DNA of 64,000 nucleotides from Paralimibaculum aggregatum (GCF_030270585.1 NZ_BSYI01000018.1:25573-89572); one strand, 5' to 3'; shown: positions 1 to 10,262, counted from the first letter of the stretch. A program made the numbers and translations. The notes: a model not told the origin generated them from the sequence alone.

Positions 1-1109
<1,109 letters not shown>

Positions 1110-1445
1110 TCAGGCCGGCGTGTCGGCCAGGCTCGCCTCCATCGCCTGATAGGCATCGCCCGCCGCCATCAGGCAGGAGAGCCCCTGCGGCGTGGTGAGC
1201 AGGATCGTCCAGCTCCCCGAATCGGCATTGGCATAGACCTCGACCAGCCCGCGGCCCTGCTGCAGGCCGACGGAGTGGCGCGTCTCGCCGTATTTCTTCT
1301 CGAGATGGGCGACGATCTTGGCCCGCGGGCCGCAGCGCATCTGCTGCGCCTGTGCCGGCGGCGCGGTGGCCGCGCCGAGCGCGGCGGCGAGGCCGAGGGT
1401 GGCCAGAAGGCTGATCGTCGGTCGGACTGCGCGTTTCATCTGCAT
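1110..1445 (-). CDS. Small secreted protein of unknown function
   Basis: 111 residues. The N-terminus MQMKRAVRPTISLLATLG continues into a hydrophobic stretch ending PPAQAQ, a typical Sec signal peptide cut near residue 30. The mature part has two cysteines (CGP near its start and LSCLMAAG near its end) that could form a disulfide, and a conserved-looking core with KIVAHLEKKYGE and SWTILLTTPQG. The start at 1445 has AAGGTGAT immediately upstream; the ATG two codons later (1439) is equally possible. It resembles small periplasmic hypotheticals common in alphaproteobacteria. I do not know its function. The upstream region is AT-rich for this genome and carries a CtrA-like half site. Confidence 0.75.
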   Translation of the reverse strand: MQMKRAVRPTISLLATLGLAAALGAATAPPAQAQQMRCGPRAKIVAHLEKKYGETRHSVGLQQGRGLVEVYANADSGSWTILLTTPQGLSCLMAAGDAYQAMEASLADTPA

Positions 1446-1606
1446 ATCACCTTTCTGCGCCCGGGCCGGCGGAGGGAAGGAGAGGGATGCGCGGGCCGCA
1501 GGCCGTGAGGGCGCCTCTGCTTCCGATGCGGGGGCTGCCGCCCCGGCCGGTGCCCCGCGCGATACGGGAACCCGTCGTGCCGTCGATCGCTCAAGCATGG
1601 GGCGGA

Positions 1607-1614
1607 ATGGTTAA
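1607..1614 (-). promoter_or_regulatory. CtrA-like half site upstream of the secreted-protein gene
   Basis: ATGGTTAA is the complement of TTAACCAT, a half site reported for the cell-cycle regulator CtrA in alphaproteobacteria. It lies about 160 bp upstream of the start at 1445, in a stretch (1600-1720) that is locally AT-rich. One short match in a 64-kb window is weak evidence. Confidence 0.25.
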
Positions 1615-1729
1615 CGCAGCCTTGGGAGAACCCTAAGATCCGGTAAAGATCGCTAAAAACCGCGCAGATCGGCACGCTCGACCGGGACAGCACCATGAAA
1701 TCGTTAAGAAATCCCTGCCCTCGCCCGCA

Positions 1730-2206
1730 TCAGCCGGGGAGCGGCGCCGTCGGCACCCAGCAATAGCCCTCGGGATCGAGCAGATAGACCTCGCGCACGC
1801 CGTGCGGCTTGTCTGCCGCGGCGTCGAGCACCAGGCCGCCGAGCGTGCCCGAGACCGCCTCGGCCGCCGCCTCCGCGGCATCCGGGTCGCGGCCATAGAG
1901 GCGCAGCTCCGCCCCCGCGCCGCGCGCCTCCGCGCCGGCGGCGATGCCGGCCAGCGGGTGCCGCGCATAGGTCCCGTCGCGGTGCAGCATCCAGACCGCG
2001 CCCTGCGCCTCCAGCAGCGCGAAATCCGCGTCCCAGTAGCGCACCCGCGCGCCCAGCACCGCCACCTGCCAGCGCATCGCCGGGGCGACCGCGCGGACCA
2101 GCAGGTTCACCCCCAGCCCCGGCGGGATCGCCCGGCCGAAGGCGGCGGCATCGGGCCGGCCCGCGCCCTCGGGCGGGATCGCCGGATCGGTCTCGCGCGT
2201 CTCCAT
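1730..2206 (-). CDS. VOC-superfamily (glyoxalase-like) protein
   Basis: 158 residues. The fold signature is the single-domain glyoxalase/bleomycin-resistance type: GLGVNLLVRAVAPAMRWQVAVLGARVRYWDADFA in the first half, and a terminal EVYLLDPEGYCWVP strand, where these proteins keep a metal ligand glutamate. The start at 2206 (METRETDP) is chosen because GGAGGACAGG lies directly upstream; an in-frame upstream ATG at 2338 would overlap the divergent promoter region. It diverges from the malyl-CoA thioesterase gene. The substrate is unknown, and the family covers lyases, dioxygenases and binding proteins. Confidence 0.7.
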   Translation of the reverse strand: METRETDPAIPPEGAGRPDAAAFGRAIPPGLGVNLLVRAVAPAMRWQVAVLGARVRYWDADFALLEAQGAVWMLHRDGTYARHPLAGIAAGAEARGAGAELRLYGRDPDAAEAAAEAVSGTLGGLVLDAAADKPHGVREVYLLDPEGYCWVPTAPLPG

Positions 2207-2261
2207 CCTGTCCTCCGGCCTGCGCACACCACCCCGAAGTGGTGCCCTGCCCGCCCCTGCG

Positions 2262-2282
2262 GCGCAAGGATCATTGCGCAAG
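2262..2282. promoter_or_regulatory. Candidate operator between VOC gene and mcl2
   Basis: The palindrome TTGCGCAA (2274-2281) overlaps the second of two direct GCGCAAG repeats (2262-2268 and 2276-2282, 14 bp apart). It lies about 55 bp upstream of the mcl2 start. TTGC/GCAA-type sites are bound by short-chain acyl-CoA regulators of the RamB/PccR/MccR group that control such pathways in related bacteria, so this is a plausible site for one of them. No binding evidence is available here. Confidence 0.35.
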
Positions 2283-2336
2283 ATTGCATCGCAGCGTAGA
2301 ACGCAGCCGCAGCATTCTGAAAGCCGGAGCCCATTC

Positions 2337-3233
2337 ATGCAGCATCCCGTGCGTCCCCGCCGCTCTGTCCTCTACATGCCGGGCTCGCGCCAGCGCGCCC
2401 TCGAGAAGGCAAGGACCCTGCCCGCCGACGCGCTGATCCTCGATCTCGAGGACGCCGTCGCCATCGCCGAGAAGGACACCGCCCGCTCGCTGGTGGCCGC
2501 GGCGGTCCGCGAGAAGGGCTTCGGCAGGCGCGAGGTGATCGTCCGCATCAACGGGCTCGACACGCAATGGGGCGAGGCGGATCTCGAGATGGCCGCCTTC
2601 GTCGCGCCGGACGCGATCCTGATCCCCAAGGTCGAGGACCCGGACACCGTGACCTATGTGGCGCGGCGGCTGGCGACGCTGGGCGCCTCCGACAAGGTGG
2701 CGATCTGGGCGATGATGGAAACGCCGCTCGCCATGCTCCGCGCGCCGGAAATCGCGGCCAGCCATCCGCGCCTCGCCTGCCTGGTGATGGGCACCAACGA
2801 TCTGGTCAAGGAACTCCATGCCGAGCACACCGAGACCCGCACCCCGGTGATCACCGCGCTCGGGCTCTGCCTGCTGGCGGCGCGCGCCCACAAGCTGGCG
2901 ATCCTCGACGGCGTCTACAACGCGATCAAGGACGAGGAGGCGCTGGCCCAGAGCTGTCGCCAGGGCAAGGAATTCGGCATGGATGGCAAGACGCTGATCC
3001 ATCCGAGCCAGATCGACGTCACCAACCGGATCTTCGCGCCCTCGCCGGAGGAGATCGATCTCGCCAAGCGCTATGTCGCGGCGTTCCGCGAGGCCGAGGC
3101 GGCCGGCCGCGGGGTCGCGGTGGTCGACGGCCGGCTGGTCGAGAACCTGCATGTCGAGACCGCCAAGCGCCTGCTCGAGCAGGCCGAGATGATCGGCGCG
3201 CTGGAGGCCGACCTGGCCGCGGCCGCGGAGTGA
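2337..3233 (+). CDS. mcl2: (3S)-malyl-CoA thioesterase (Mcl2-like, HpcH/citrate-lyase family)
   Basis: 298 residues, CitE/HpcH-HpaI aldolase fold. Motifs include RRSVLYMPGSRQRALEKA at the N-terminus, LILDLEDAV (metal and CoA site), VRINGLDTQWG, ILIPKVEDP, WAMMETPLAM, and GKTLIHPSQI near residue 220. The text matches the Mcl2 branch (malyl-CoA thioesterase of glyoxylate-cycle-negative Rhodobacter) better than the Mcl1 lyase, which has a different N-terminus. The start at 2337 (MQHPVRP) has GGAG 9 nt upstream. The neighbouring mch gene, in the same order as in Rhodobacter, supports a role in the ethylmalonyl-CoA pathway of acetate and C1/C2 assimilation. A citrate lyase beta-like lyase is the alternative. 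Confidence 0.78.
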   Translation: MQHPVRPRRSVLYMPGSRQRALEKARTLPADALILDLEDAVAIAEKDTARSLVAAAVREKGFGRREVIVRINGLDTQWGEADLEMAAFVAPDAILIPKVEDPDTVTYVARRLATLGASDKVAIWAMMETPLAMLRAPEIAASHPRLACLVMGTNDLVKELHAEHTETRTPVITALGLCLLAARAHKLAILDGVYNAIKDEEALAQSCRQGKEFGMDGKTLIHPSQIDVTNRIFAPSPEEIDLAKRYVAAFREAEAAGRGVAVVDGRLVENLHVETAKRLLEQAEMIGALEADLAAAAE

Positions 3234-3267
3234 GCCGGCTGCGCCGGCCGGAAGAAGGGGTACGGGC

Positions 3268-3843
3268 ATGACGCTGCTGATCGCGGGGCTGGTCCTCTGG
3301 ACGCTGGCGCACGGGCTCAAGGTCTTTGCGCCGGGGCTGCGGGCACGCTGGGCGGCATCGCTCGGCGAGACGCCGGTGAAGGGCGCGGTAGCGCTCGCGA
3401 TCATCGCGGCGGTGGCGCTGATGGCGCTCGGCTACCAGCGGGCGGATTTTGTCGCGCTGTGGACGCCGCCGGCCTGGACCGTGCATCTCAACAACCTGCT
3501 GATGCTGGCCGCGCTGGCGATCTATGCCTCGGGCGCGATCCCCGGGCATCTGCGCGCCTGGATCCGCCATCCGCAGCTCACCGCCACCAAGATCTGGGCC
3601 ACGGCGCATCTGATCGCCAATGGCGATCTCGCCTCGGTGCTGCTCTTCGGCGGGCTGCTGGCCTGGGCGGTGGCGACCATGATCGGCGTCAACAAGCGCG
3701 ACGGCAAGGGGCCGAAGCCGGCGCCGGGCTCCTGGATCTGGGACGGGGTCAACATCGTCGTCGCGCTGGCGCTGGTCGCCGGCATCGGCTGGCTGCACAA
3801 CCATCTGGGCGTCTGGCCCTTCGCCGGCTCACCGCCGGCCTGA
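3268..3843 (+). CDS. NnrU-like integral membrane protein
   Basis: 191 residues, about five transmembrane segments: near residues 1-18, 40-58, 68-85, 108-135 and 158-178. Recognisable family features are the N-terminal LVLWTLAHGLK, the central WTVHLNNLLML and the HPQLTATKIWATAHLIANGDLASVLLFG signature with paired histidines. NnrU was first noticed beside nitric oxide reductase genes in Rhodobacter, and its biochemical role is still uncertain. Relatives such as carotenoid isomerase domains suggest a haem-linked function. Here it sits 34 bp after mcl2 and 92 bp before mch, so it is probably co-transcribed with carbon-assimilation genes rather than denitrification genes. Confidence 0.85.
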   Translation: MTLLIAGLVLWTLAHGLKVFAPGLRARWAASLGETPVKGAVALAIIAAVALMALGYQRADFVALWTPPAWTVHLNNLLMLAALAIYASGAIPGHLRAWIRHPQLTATKIWATAHLIANGDLASVLLFGGLLAWAVATMIGVNKRDGKGPKPAPGSWIWDGVNIVVALALVAGIGWLHNHLGVWPFAGSPPA

Positions 3844-3935
3844 CGCTTTCGCAGAACCCGCGGCCGATGCGCGCTGCCCGTCCGCCATTGCGGGCCGGGG
3901 GCCGCGCCCGACCGGCCGCCTGAAGGGAGACCGAC

Positions 3936-5012
3936 ATGACCGAGACCGATGTGGCGAAGACGGCCGGGGCGAAATCCGGCAAGACCGACCCGGGCCGCTT
4001 CTTCGAGGACTACCGCCTCGGCGAGGTGATCCAGCACGCCACGCCGCGCACCATCACTGATGGCGACGTGGCGCTCTACACCGCGCTCTACCCGACGCGC
4101 TTCGCGCTCTATGCCTCGGAGGTGCTGGCGCATGGCTGCGGCCTGCCGGGGCGCCCGGTGGAGGAGCTGATCGCCTTCCACACGGTGTTCGGCAAGACGG
4201 TGCCGGACATCTCGATCAACGCGATCGCCAATCTCGGCTATGCCGAGGGGCGGTTCCTAGCGCCGGTCTATTCCGGCGAGACGCTCTCGGCGAGCTCCGA
4301 GGTGATCGGCCTGCGCGAGACGTCGAAGGGCGATGCCGGGGTGGTCTGGGTGCGCACCACCGGGCTCAACCAGCGCGGCCGGGCGGTGCTGCGCTATGTC
4401 CGCTGGGTGCTGGTGCGCAAGCGCGACGCCGCCTCGCCGGCGCCCGAGCCGGTGGTGCCCGAGCTCGCCCCGGCGCTGACCGCCGAGGATCTCGCCGTGC
4501 CCTTCCACATGCATTTCCGGGCCTATGACGCGCCCGCCGCCGGCAGCCCGCATCTCTGGGCCGATTACGAGGTCGGCGAGAAGATCGACCATGCCGACTG
4601 CATGACGATGGAGGAATCCGAGCACATGATGGCCACGCGCCTCTGGCAGAACACCGCCAAGGTGCATTTCTCCACCGCGGCCCGGGGCGGCCAGCCCCGG
4701 CTGATCTATGGCGGGCACATCATCAGCCTGGCGCGGGCGCTGAGCTTCAACGGCCTGGCCAATGCGCAGATGATCGCCGGGATCAACGCCGGCACCCATG
4801 TCGCGCCCTGCTTCGCCGGCGACACCATCCATGCCTGGTCCGAGGTGCTCGACAAGGCCGAGACCACCGAGCCGACCGCCGGTGCGCTGCGGATCCGCAC
4901 GGTGGCTGTGAAGAACCGCCCGGCGGCGGATTTCCCGCTCCGCGATGCCGACGGCAAATATGCCGAGGGCGTGGTGCTTGACTTCGACTACTGGGTGTTC
5001 ATGCCCCGATAA
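3936..5012 (+). CDS. mch: Mesaconyl-CoA hydratase (beta-methylmalyl-CoA dehydratase)
   Basis: 358 residues, a double hot-dog MaoC-type enzyme that hydrates mesaconyl-CoA to beta-methylmalyl-CoA in the ethylmalonyl-CoA pathway. The N-terminal dehydratase segment reads GRFFEDYRLGEVIQHATPRT followed by GDVALYTALYPTRFALYAS; the second half-domain begins near residue 195 with DYEVGEKIDHADCMTMEESEH and keeps YGGHIISLARALSFNGL. The length agrees with Rhodobacter Mch (about 343) plus a short N-terminal tail. AAGGGAGACCGAC precedes the ATG. Co-location with mcl2 strongly supports the assignment over a general MaoC hydratase. Confidence 0.88.
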   Translation: MTETDVAKTAGAKSGKTDPGRFFEDYRLGEVIQHATPRTITDGDVALYTALYPTRFALYASEVLAHGCGLPGRPVEELIAFHTVFGKTVPDISINAIANLGYAEGRFLAPVYSGETLSASSEVIGLRETSKGDAGVVWVRTTGLNQRGRAVLRYVRWVLVRKRDAASPAPEPVVPELAPALTAEDLAVPFHMHFRAYDAPAAGSPHLWADYEVGEKIDHADCMTMEESEHMMATRLWQNTAKVHFSTAARGGQPRLIYGGHIISLARALSFNGLANAQMIAGINAGTHVAPCFAGDTIHAWSEVLDKAETTEPTAGALRIRTVAVKNRPAADFPLRDADGKYAEGVVLDFDYWVFMPR

Positions 5013-5165
5013 ACCCCTGTCGGAACGGGGGTTTTCCCGGAGCGGCGTGGGGCGGAAGCACCGCATCGCCGCTCGTCGCCGCGCCCGCCTTGGGCGTCGC
5101 GACAAGCGGCCGGCGCGGAACACCGGTTCGAGGATACGGGCCCTGCGGCCCTGGCGCCGGCGGCC

Positions 5166-5912
5166 CTAGCGCGCCGCGGCAGGGTCGAGCGCACCGACCC
5201 CGGTCGGCCCGATCCCCTTGCGCGTCGCCGGCTGGATGTTGAGGTGGCGCAGATAGTGCCGCTCGATCTGGCGGAACACGAAGACGATGGCGAAGGTGAT
5301 CGCCATGTAGAGCAGCGCCGCCGTCACGAAGCCCTCATAGGCCACGTAGTAGCGCCCGTTCAGCGTGCGCCCGGCGCCGAGGATGTCCTGGATGGTGATC
5401 ACCGAGGCGACCACGCTCCCGTGCAGCATGAAGACGATCTCGTTGCCGTATTGCGGCAGCGCGCGGCGCAGCGCAGAGGGCAGCAGGACCAGCCGGGTGA
5501 TCTGCGGCTCGGAAAGGCCGAGCGCGCGGCCGCCCTCCAGCTCGCCCTTCGGCGTGGTGGCGATGGCGCCGCGCAGGATCTCGGTGGCATAGGCGCCGGA
5601 GTTCAGCGAGAAGGCGATCAGCGCGCACCACCAGGCCTCGCGCAGCAGCGGCCAGAGCACGCTCTCGCGCACCCATTCGAACTGCCCGAGGCCGTAATAG
5701 ATCAGGTAGGTCTGCACGATCAGCGGCGTGCCGCGGAACACGTAGACATAGGACCGGATCAGCGGCGACCAGCGCGAGCCCCGGCAGAGCGCCAGCGCCG
5801 AGGGCAGCGCGATGCAGAAGCCCACCACCAGCGCGAGGAAGGTGAGCTGCAGCGTCATCCAGACGCCGGCGGCGAACATGTCCCAGTGCTTGAGCGGCAG
5901 GCTCAGATCCAT
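5166..5912 (-). CDS. Amino-acid ABC transporter permease, HisM/ArtM type
   Basis: 248 residues, five predicted membrane helices, inner membrane. It carries the EAA cytoplasmic loop (ELEGGRALGLSEPQITRLVLLPSALRRALP, about residues 127-156) that docks on the ATPase, and the RGTPLIVQTYLIYYGLG segment usual in polar and basic amino-acid permeases. Overlaps the preceding permease by 10 bp. Most similar by eye to the histidine/lysine/arginine/ornithine group, but specificity cannot be read from the permease. It is the last gene of the cluster, and no ATP-binding subunit follows. Confidence 0.85.
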   Translation of the reverse strand: MDLSLPLKHWDMFAAGVWMTLQLTFLALVVGFCIALPSALALCRGSRWSPLIRSYVYVFRGTPLIVQTYLIYYGLGQFEWVRESVLWPLLREAWWCALIAFSLNSGAYATEILRGAIATTPKGELEGGRALGLSEPQITRLVLLPSALRRALPQYGNEIVFMLHGSVVASVITIQDILGAGRTLNGRYYVAYEGFVTAALLYMAITFAIVFVFRQIERHYLRHLNIQPATRKGIGPTGVGALDPAAAR

Positions 5913-6592
5913 CCGGGCTGACCCCTGTTGACGCGCGCCTCGAGCCGGGCGAGGCCCCAGTTCGAGACGCTGGTGATCGCGAGATAGACGGCGATCACCG
6001 CGAGGAAGAAGAGGAAGGGCTCGCGGGTCGCCTTGCCGGCCTTGTCCGCCAGCCCGACGAGATCATGCAGGCCGATCACCGAGACCACGGCGGTGGACTT
6101 CACCAGCACCATCCAGACATTGCCATAGCCCGGCAGCGCCAGCCGCAGCACCTGCGGCGCCATCACCAGCCGCAGCCGCTGCCAGGCCGAGAGGCCGAGC
6201 GCGTTGGCCGCCTCCGCCTGCCCGTGCGGGATCGACTGGTAGGCGCCCCGGAAGGTCTCGGTGAGATAGGCACCGTAGATGAAGCCGATCGAGATCACCC
6301 CGGCCCAGTATTCCGAGACCTCGATATAGCCCGCCCCCAGCGCGCCGCCGATCTGGTTCACCAGCCGCTGGCCGCCGAAATAGATCAGCAGGATCAGGAC
6401 GAGATCGGGCACGCCGCGGACGATGGTGGTGTAGACCGCGGCCAGCCATTCCCAGGCAAGCCCGCGCGAGAGCTTGGCGGCGCAGCCGGCGACGCCGAGC
6501 GCGGTCGCCAGCACCAGCGCGAGCACCGCCAGCGAGATCGTCACCAGCGCGCCCTCGCCGAGCAGCGGCGCATATTCGAGGAGCGTGCCCAT
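5903..6592 (-). CDS. Amino-acid ABC transporter permease, HisQ/ArtQ type
   Basis: 229 residues, five predicted helices, the partner permease of the gene downstream. RGVPDLVLILLIYFGGQ and the EAA loop QAEAANALGLSAWQRLRLVMAPQVLRLALPG are both visible. It begins with MGTLLEYAPLLGEGALVTISLA, where the signature VTISLAVLALVLATALGVAG is the first helix. It lies 40 bp after the binding-protein gene and overlaps the next permease by 10 bp, so the three genes form one transcription unit. Confidence 0.85.
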   Translation of the reverse strand: MGTLLEYAPLLGEGALVTISLAVLALVLATALGVAGCAAKLSRGLAWEWLAAVYTTIVRGVPDLVLILLIYFGGQRLVNQIGGALGAGYIEVSEYWAGVISIGFIYGAYLTETFRGAYQSIPHGQAEAANALGLSAWQRLRLVMAPQVLRLALPGYGNVWMVLVKSTAVVSVIGLHDLVGLADKAGKATREPFLFFLAVIAVYLAITSVSNWGLARLEARVNRGQPGWI

Positions 6593-6632
6593 GGCTCAGG
6601 CCCGCCCCCCGGTTCGCCTCCCCATGCCGCGG

Positions 6633-7391
6633 TCAGCCGCCATAGATGTCGAAGTCGAAATACTTGCCCTGGATGGCCTCGTAGGTGCCGTTGCCGCGGA
6701 TCGCGTCGATCGCCGCGTTGAAGGCCGCCTCGAGATCGTCATCATCCTTGCGCAGGCCGATGCCGACGCCCTCGCCATGGTATTCCGGCACCGAGAAGCC
6801 CGGCCCGAAGAAGGCGAACCCCGCGCCGGCCTCGGTCTTCAGGAAGCCCTCGGCGATCACCACCGAGTCGGCCATGATGGCATCGACCCGGCCCGACTGG
6901 AGATCGAGATAGGCCTCGTCCTGGGTGCCGTAGAGCTTGAGCTCGGCCTCGGGGAACTCGCCCTCCATGAAGTCGTGATGGATGGTGCCGCGCTGCACGC
7001 CCACGGTCTTGCCCGCCATGCCCTCGGCGGTGGCCTCGTAGCCGGCGCCTTCCTTGGCGGCGAACTTGGCCGGGGTGTTGTAATACTTCTTGGTGAAATC
7101 GATCACCTTCTGGCGATCCGGGGTGATCGACATCGAGGCGACGATGGCGTCGCACTTGCGCTCGAGCAGCGCCGGGATGATGCCGTCCCACTCGGTCTGG
7201 ACCATTTCGCAGCTCTTGCCCATTTCCGAGCAGAGCGCCTCGGCGATGTCGATGTCGAAGCCGACCAGATTGCCATCCGGCGTCACCTCGGAGAACGGCG
7301 GGTAGGCGCCCTCGACGCAGATCCTGAGATCCGCGGCGGCGGCATGTCCGGCAGCAAGCGCGACAAGCGCGGCAGCGAGGAGACGGGTCAT
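6633..7391 (-). CDS. Periplasmic amino-acid binding protein (family 3 SBP)
   Basis: 252 residues. Signal peptide MTRLLAAALVALAAGHAAAA, then the classic family 3 start DLRICVEGAYPPFSEVTPDG followed by LVGFDIDIAEALC, IVASMSITPDRQKVIDFTKKYY, and a C-terminal half with DAIMADSVVIAEGF and GVGIGLRKDDDDLEAAFN. Four cysteines in the N-lobe (ICVE, ALCSE, SCEMV, RKCDA) resemble the disulfide pattern of LAO/HisJ proteins, so basic amino acids or histidine are the likeliest ligands. The start at 7391 has AGGGAG about 8 nt upstream. It is the first gene of the transporter operon and diverges from sdhC. Confidence 0.88.
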   Translation of the reverse strand: MTRLLAAALVALAAGHAAAADLRICVEGAYPPFSEVTPDGNLVGFDIDIAEALCSEMGKSCEMVQTEWDGIIPALLERKCDAIVASMSITPDRQKVIDFTKKYYNTPAKFAAKEGAGYEATAEGMAGKTVGVQRGTIHHDFMEGEFPEAELKLYGTQDEAYLDLQSGRVDAIMADSVVIAEGFLKTEAGAGFAFFGPGFSVPEYHGEGVGIGLRKDDDDLEAAFNAAIDAIRGNGTYEAIQGKYFDFDIYGG

Positions 7392-7647
7392 TGCAAAACT
7401 CCCTGTTATGACCGTTCCGCGACAGTCTGCACCCCGCGTCGCCGCCGTCAACGATGTTGGCAAGGGAAACGCCGCGCCAGCCGCACCGGAGGGGCCGGGC
7501 GCCGCCCCCCGCAGACCCCGCCGCGGCCTCGCCCCGGGCCCGCGGAAGCCGGGGCAACCCCTCCTTTCGCTGCTGCGGCAAATCACCGGTAGCCACAGCC
7601 CTGCCGGAATCCTAATCTCCCGGCCAGCAATCTACCGGGAGGCAAGG

Positions 7648-8031
7648 ATGGCCGATGTGAATCGGGGCGGCAGGCCCCTGTCGCCGCATCTTCAGGTCTA
7701 CAGGATGCAGTGGACCATGCTGCTGTCGATCACCCACCGGATCACCGGCGCGGGGATGATGGTCGGCGCGGTGCTGGTGGTGTGGTGGCTGGTCGCCGCC
7801 GCCACGGGGCCGGACTATTTCGCGTTCGTCGACGGGCTGATGACCTCCTGGATCGGCACCCTGGTGATGATCGGCTCCGCCTGGGCGCTGTTCTATCACC
7901 TGGCCAACGGGCTCCGGCACCTGGCCTGGGATCTCGGCCTCGGTTTCGATCTCCCCACCGCGCAGGCCACGGGCTATGCCGCGGTCGCGGCCTCGGTCGC
8001 GCTCACCCTCCTGCTGATCCTGCTCGCCTGA
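7648..8031 (+). CDS. sdhC: Succinate dehydrogenase cytochrome b556 subunit
   Basis: 127 residues, three membrane helices, one half of the haem b / ubiquinone membrane anchor of complex II. The N-terminus NRGGRPLSPHLQVYRMQWTM with SITHRITGAGM is the diagnostic SdhC quinone-site segment. The haem histidine is in the HLANGLRHLAWD stretch of helix 2. The start at 7648 is preceded by GGGAGGCAAGG; an in-frame extension to 7408 would run back through the intergenic region and has no family support. First gene of sdhCDA. Confidence 0.93.
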   Translation: MADVNRGGRPLSPHLQVYRMQWTMLLSITHRITGAGMMVGAVLVVWWLVAAATGPDYFAFVDGLMTSWIGTLVMIGSAWALFYHLANGLRHLAWDLGLGFDLPTAQATGYAAVAASVALTLLLILLA

Positions 8032-8044
8032 GGAGACGCCAGCC

Positions 8045-8434
8045 ATGAGCTACCGCACTGCGAAAGCCCGCGTCACGGGTCTCGGCTCCGCCGGTTCCGG
8101 CGTGCATCACTGGTGGACCCACCGGCTCACCTCGGTGGCGCTGGTGCCGCTGGGCCTGCTCTGGGTCGTGCCCTTCGCCCAGACCCTGGGCGAGGGCCAT
8201 GCCGCCGTCCTCGCGCTCTATGCCAACCCGTTCCACGCGATCGTCGCCGCGCTCTTCGTCGCGGTCAGCTTCCATCACCTCGCGCAGGGCTTGCAGGTGG
8301 TGATCGAGGACTATGTCCACGCCAAGGGCTGGCGCACCGGGCTGCTGGTGGCCAATTCCCTGTTCTGCGCGGCGCTCGGCTTCGCCGGGGTCTTCGCGCT
8401 TCTGAAGATCGCGTTCACGGCGCCCGGCGCCTGA
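8045..8434 (+). CDS. sdhD: Succinate dehydrogenase hydrophobic membrane anchor
   Basis: 129 residues, three membrane helices, the second anchor subunit of complex II. It starts [33 protein letters not shown], the usual SdhD opening with the WW.HR.T motif near the quinone site. The haem-ligand region is [17 protein letters not shown], and the family-typical IEDYVH is intact. 13 bp after sdhC and 25 bp before sdhA. Confidence 0.92.
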   Translation: MSYRTAKARVTGLGSAGSGVHHWWTHRLTSVALVPLGLLWVVPFAQTLGEGHAAVLALYANPFHAIVAALFVAVSFHHLAQGLQVVIEDYVHAKGWRTGLLVANSLFCAALGFAGVFALLKIAFTAPGA

Positions 8435-8459
8435 GCTTCCGCCTGCGAGAGAGGACCAG

Positions 8460-10262
8460 ATGGCCGCTTACGATTTCACCGATCACAGCTATGACGTCGT
8501 CGTCGTCGGCGCCGGCGGCGCCGGCCTGCGCGCCACCCTCGGCATGGCCGAGCGCGGGCTCAAGACCGCCTGCATCTCCAAGGTCTTCCCGACCCGCAGC
8601 CACACCGTCGCGGCGCAGGGGGGCATCGCCGCCTCGCTGAAGAACATGGGCCCGGACGACTGGCAGTGGCACATGTACGACACCATCAAGGGCTCCGACT
8701 GGCTCGGCGACATGGACGCGATGGAATATCTCGCCCGCGAGGCCCCGGCCTCGGTGCTCGAGCTCGAGCATTACGGCGTGCCGTTCTCGCGGACCGAGGC
8801 GGGCAAGATCTACCAGCGCCCCTTCGGCGGCCACACCACCGAGTTCGGCGAGGGCCCGCCGGTGCAGCGCACCTGCGCCGCCGCCGATCGCACCGGACAC
8901 GCCATCCTGCACACCCTCTACGGCCAGGCGCTGAAGGAGAACGCCGAGTTCTTCATCGAGTATTTCGCCACCGACCTGATCATGTCGGACGACGGCGCCT
9001 GCACCGGCATCATCGCCTGGAAGCTCGACGACGGCACCTTCCACCGCTTCTCCGCCAAGACCGTGGTGCTCGCCACCGGCGGCTACGGGCGGGCCTATTT
9101 CTCCTGCACCTCGGCCCATACCTGCACCGGCGACGGCAATGGCATGGTGGCCCGCGCCGGCCTGCCGCTGCAGGACATGGAGTTCGTCCAGTTCCACCCC
9201 ACCGGGATCTACGGCGCCGGCTGCCTGATCACCGAGGGTGCCCGCGGCGAGGGCGGCTATCTCACCAACTCCGAGGGCGAGCGCTTCATGGAGCGCTACG
9301 CGCCGACCTACAAGGATCTCGCCTCGCGCGACGTCGTCTCGCGCTGCATGACCATGGAGATCCGCGAGGGCCGCGGTGTCGGGCCGGAGAAGGACCACAT
9401 CTTCCTGCATCTCAACCACCTGCCGCAGGAACAGCTGGCGCTGCGCCTGCCGGGCATCTCGGAATCGGCGCGGATCTTCGCCGGCGTCGATCTCACCCGC
9501 GAGCCGATCCCGGTGCTGCCGACGGTGCACTACAACATGGGCGGCATCCCGACGAACTACTGGGGCGAGGTGCTCTCCCCCACCGCGGACGATCCGGACC
9601 GCGTGGTGCCCGGCCTGATGGCCTGCGGCGAGGCGGCCTGCGCCAGCGTGCACGGCGCCAACCGGCTCGGCTCCAACTCGCTGACCGATCTCGTGGTGTT
9701 CGGCCGCGCCGCGGCGATCCGGGCCGCGGCGGTGATCGACCCCGATGCGCCGAACCCGACGCTGAACATGCGCGCCTGCGACGAGGCGATGGACCGCTTC
9801 GACCGCCTGCGCCATGCCAAGGGCGCGGTGCCAACGGCGACGCTGCGCCTCAACCTCCAGAAGGCGATGCAGGAGGACGCCGCCGTCTTCCGCACCTCGA
9901 AATCGCTCAAGGAAGGCTGCGCGCGCGTCTCCAAGGTCGACGCCGCCTTCGACGATGTCGGCGTGACCGACCGCTCGCTGATCTGGAACTCGGACCTGAT
10001 GGAGACGCTCGAGCTCTCCAACCTGCTGCCCTCGGCGCTGGCCACCGTCTTTTCGGCCGAGGCGCGCAAGGAGAGCCGCGGCGCCCATGCGCATGAGGAC
10101 TTCCCGGATCGCGACGACGAGAACTGGCGCGTGCATTCGCTCGCCTGGATCGAGGGCGACGTGAAGCTCGACTACCGGCCCGTCAAGGTGCAGCCGCTGA
10201 CGCCGGAGAACGAGGGCGGCATCCCGCTGGCCCGCATCGCGCCCAAGGCGCGCGTCTACTGA
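8460..10262 (+). CDS. sdhA: Succinate dehydrogenase flavoprotein subunit
   Basis: 600 residues, the FAD-carrying subunit that oxidises succinate to fumarate on the cytoplasmic face of the inner membrane. GAGGAG (residues 17-22) is the dinucleotide-binding loop; the FAD-linked histidine is H48 in [11 protein letters not shown]. Substrate-site segments include [44 protein letters not shown] and the C-terminal [17 protein letters not shown] with HSLAW. Full length with no disruption. Its stop overlaps the next ATG by one base (TGATG), so the methyltransferase gene downstream is translationally coupled to sdhA. Confidence 0.96.
   Translation: MAAYDFTDHSYDVVVVGAGGAGLRATLGMAERGLKTACISKVFPTRSHTVAAQGGIAASLKNMGPDDWQWHMYDTIKGSDWLGDMDAMEYLAREAPASVLELEHYGVPFSRTEAGKIYQRPFGGHTTEFGEGPPVQRTCAAADRTGHAILHTLYGQALKENAEFFIEYFATDLIMSDDGACTGIIAWKLDDGTFHRFSAKTVVLATGGYGRAYFSCTSAHTCTGDGNGMVARAGLPLQDMEFVQFHPTGIYGAGCLITEGARGEGGYLTNSEGERFMERYAPTYKDLASRDVVSRCMTMEIREGRGVGPEKDHIFLHLNHLPQEQLALRLPGISESARIFAGVDLTREPIPVLPTVHYNMGGIPTNYWGEVLSPTADDPDRVVPGLMACGEAACASVHGANRLGSNSLTDLVVFGRAAAIRAAAVIDPDAPNPTLNMRACDEAMDRFDRLRHAKGAVPTATLRLNLQKAMQEDAAVFRTSKSLKEGCARVSKVDAAFDDVGVTDRSLIWNSDLMETLELSNLLPSALATVFSAEARKESRGAHAHEDFPDRDDENWRVHSLAWIEGDVKLDYRPVKVQPLTPENEGGIPLARIAPKARVY

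Noticed and set aside
5013..5165. tRNA-like TTCGA segment near 5125
   Set aside because: No cloverleaf arms or acceptor stem could be built around it. No tRNA was found elsewhere in the window either.
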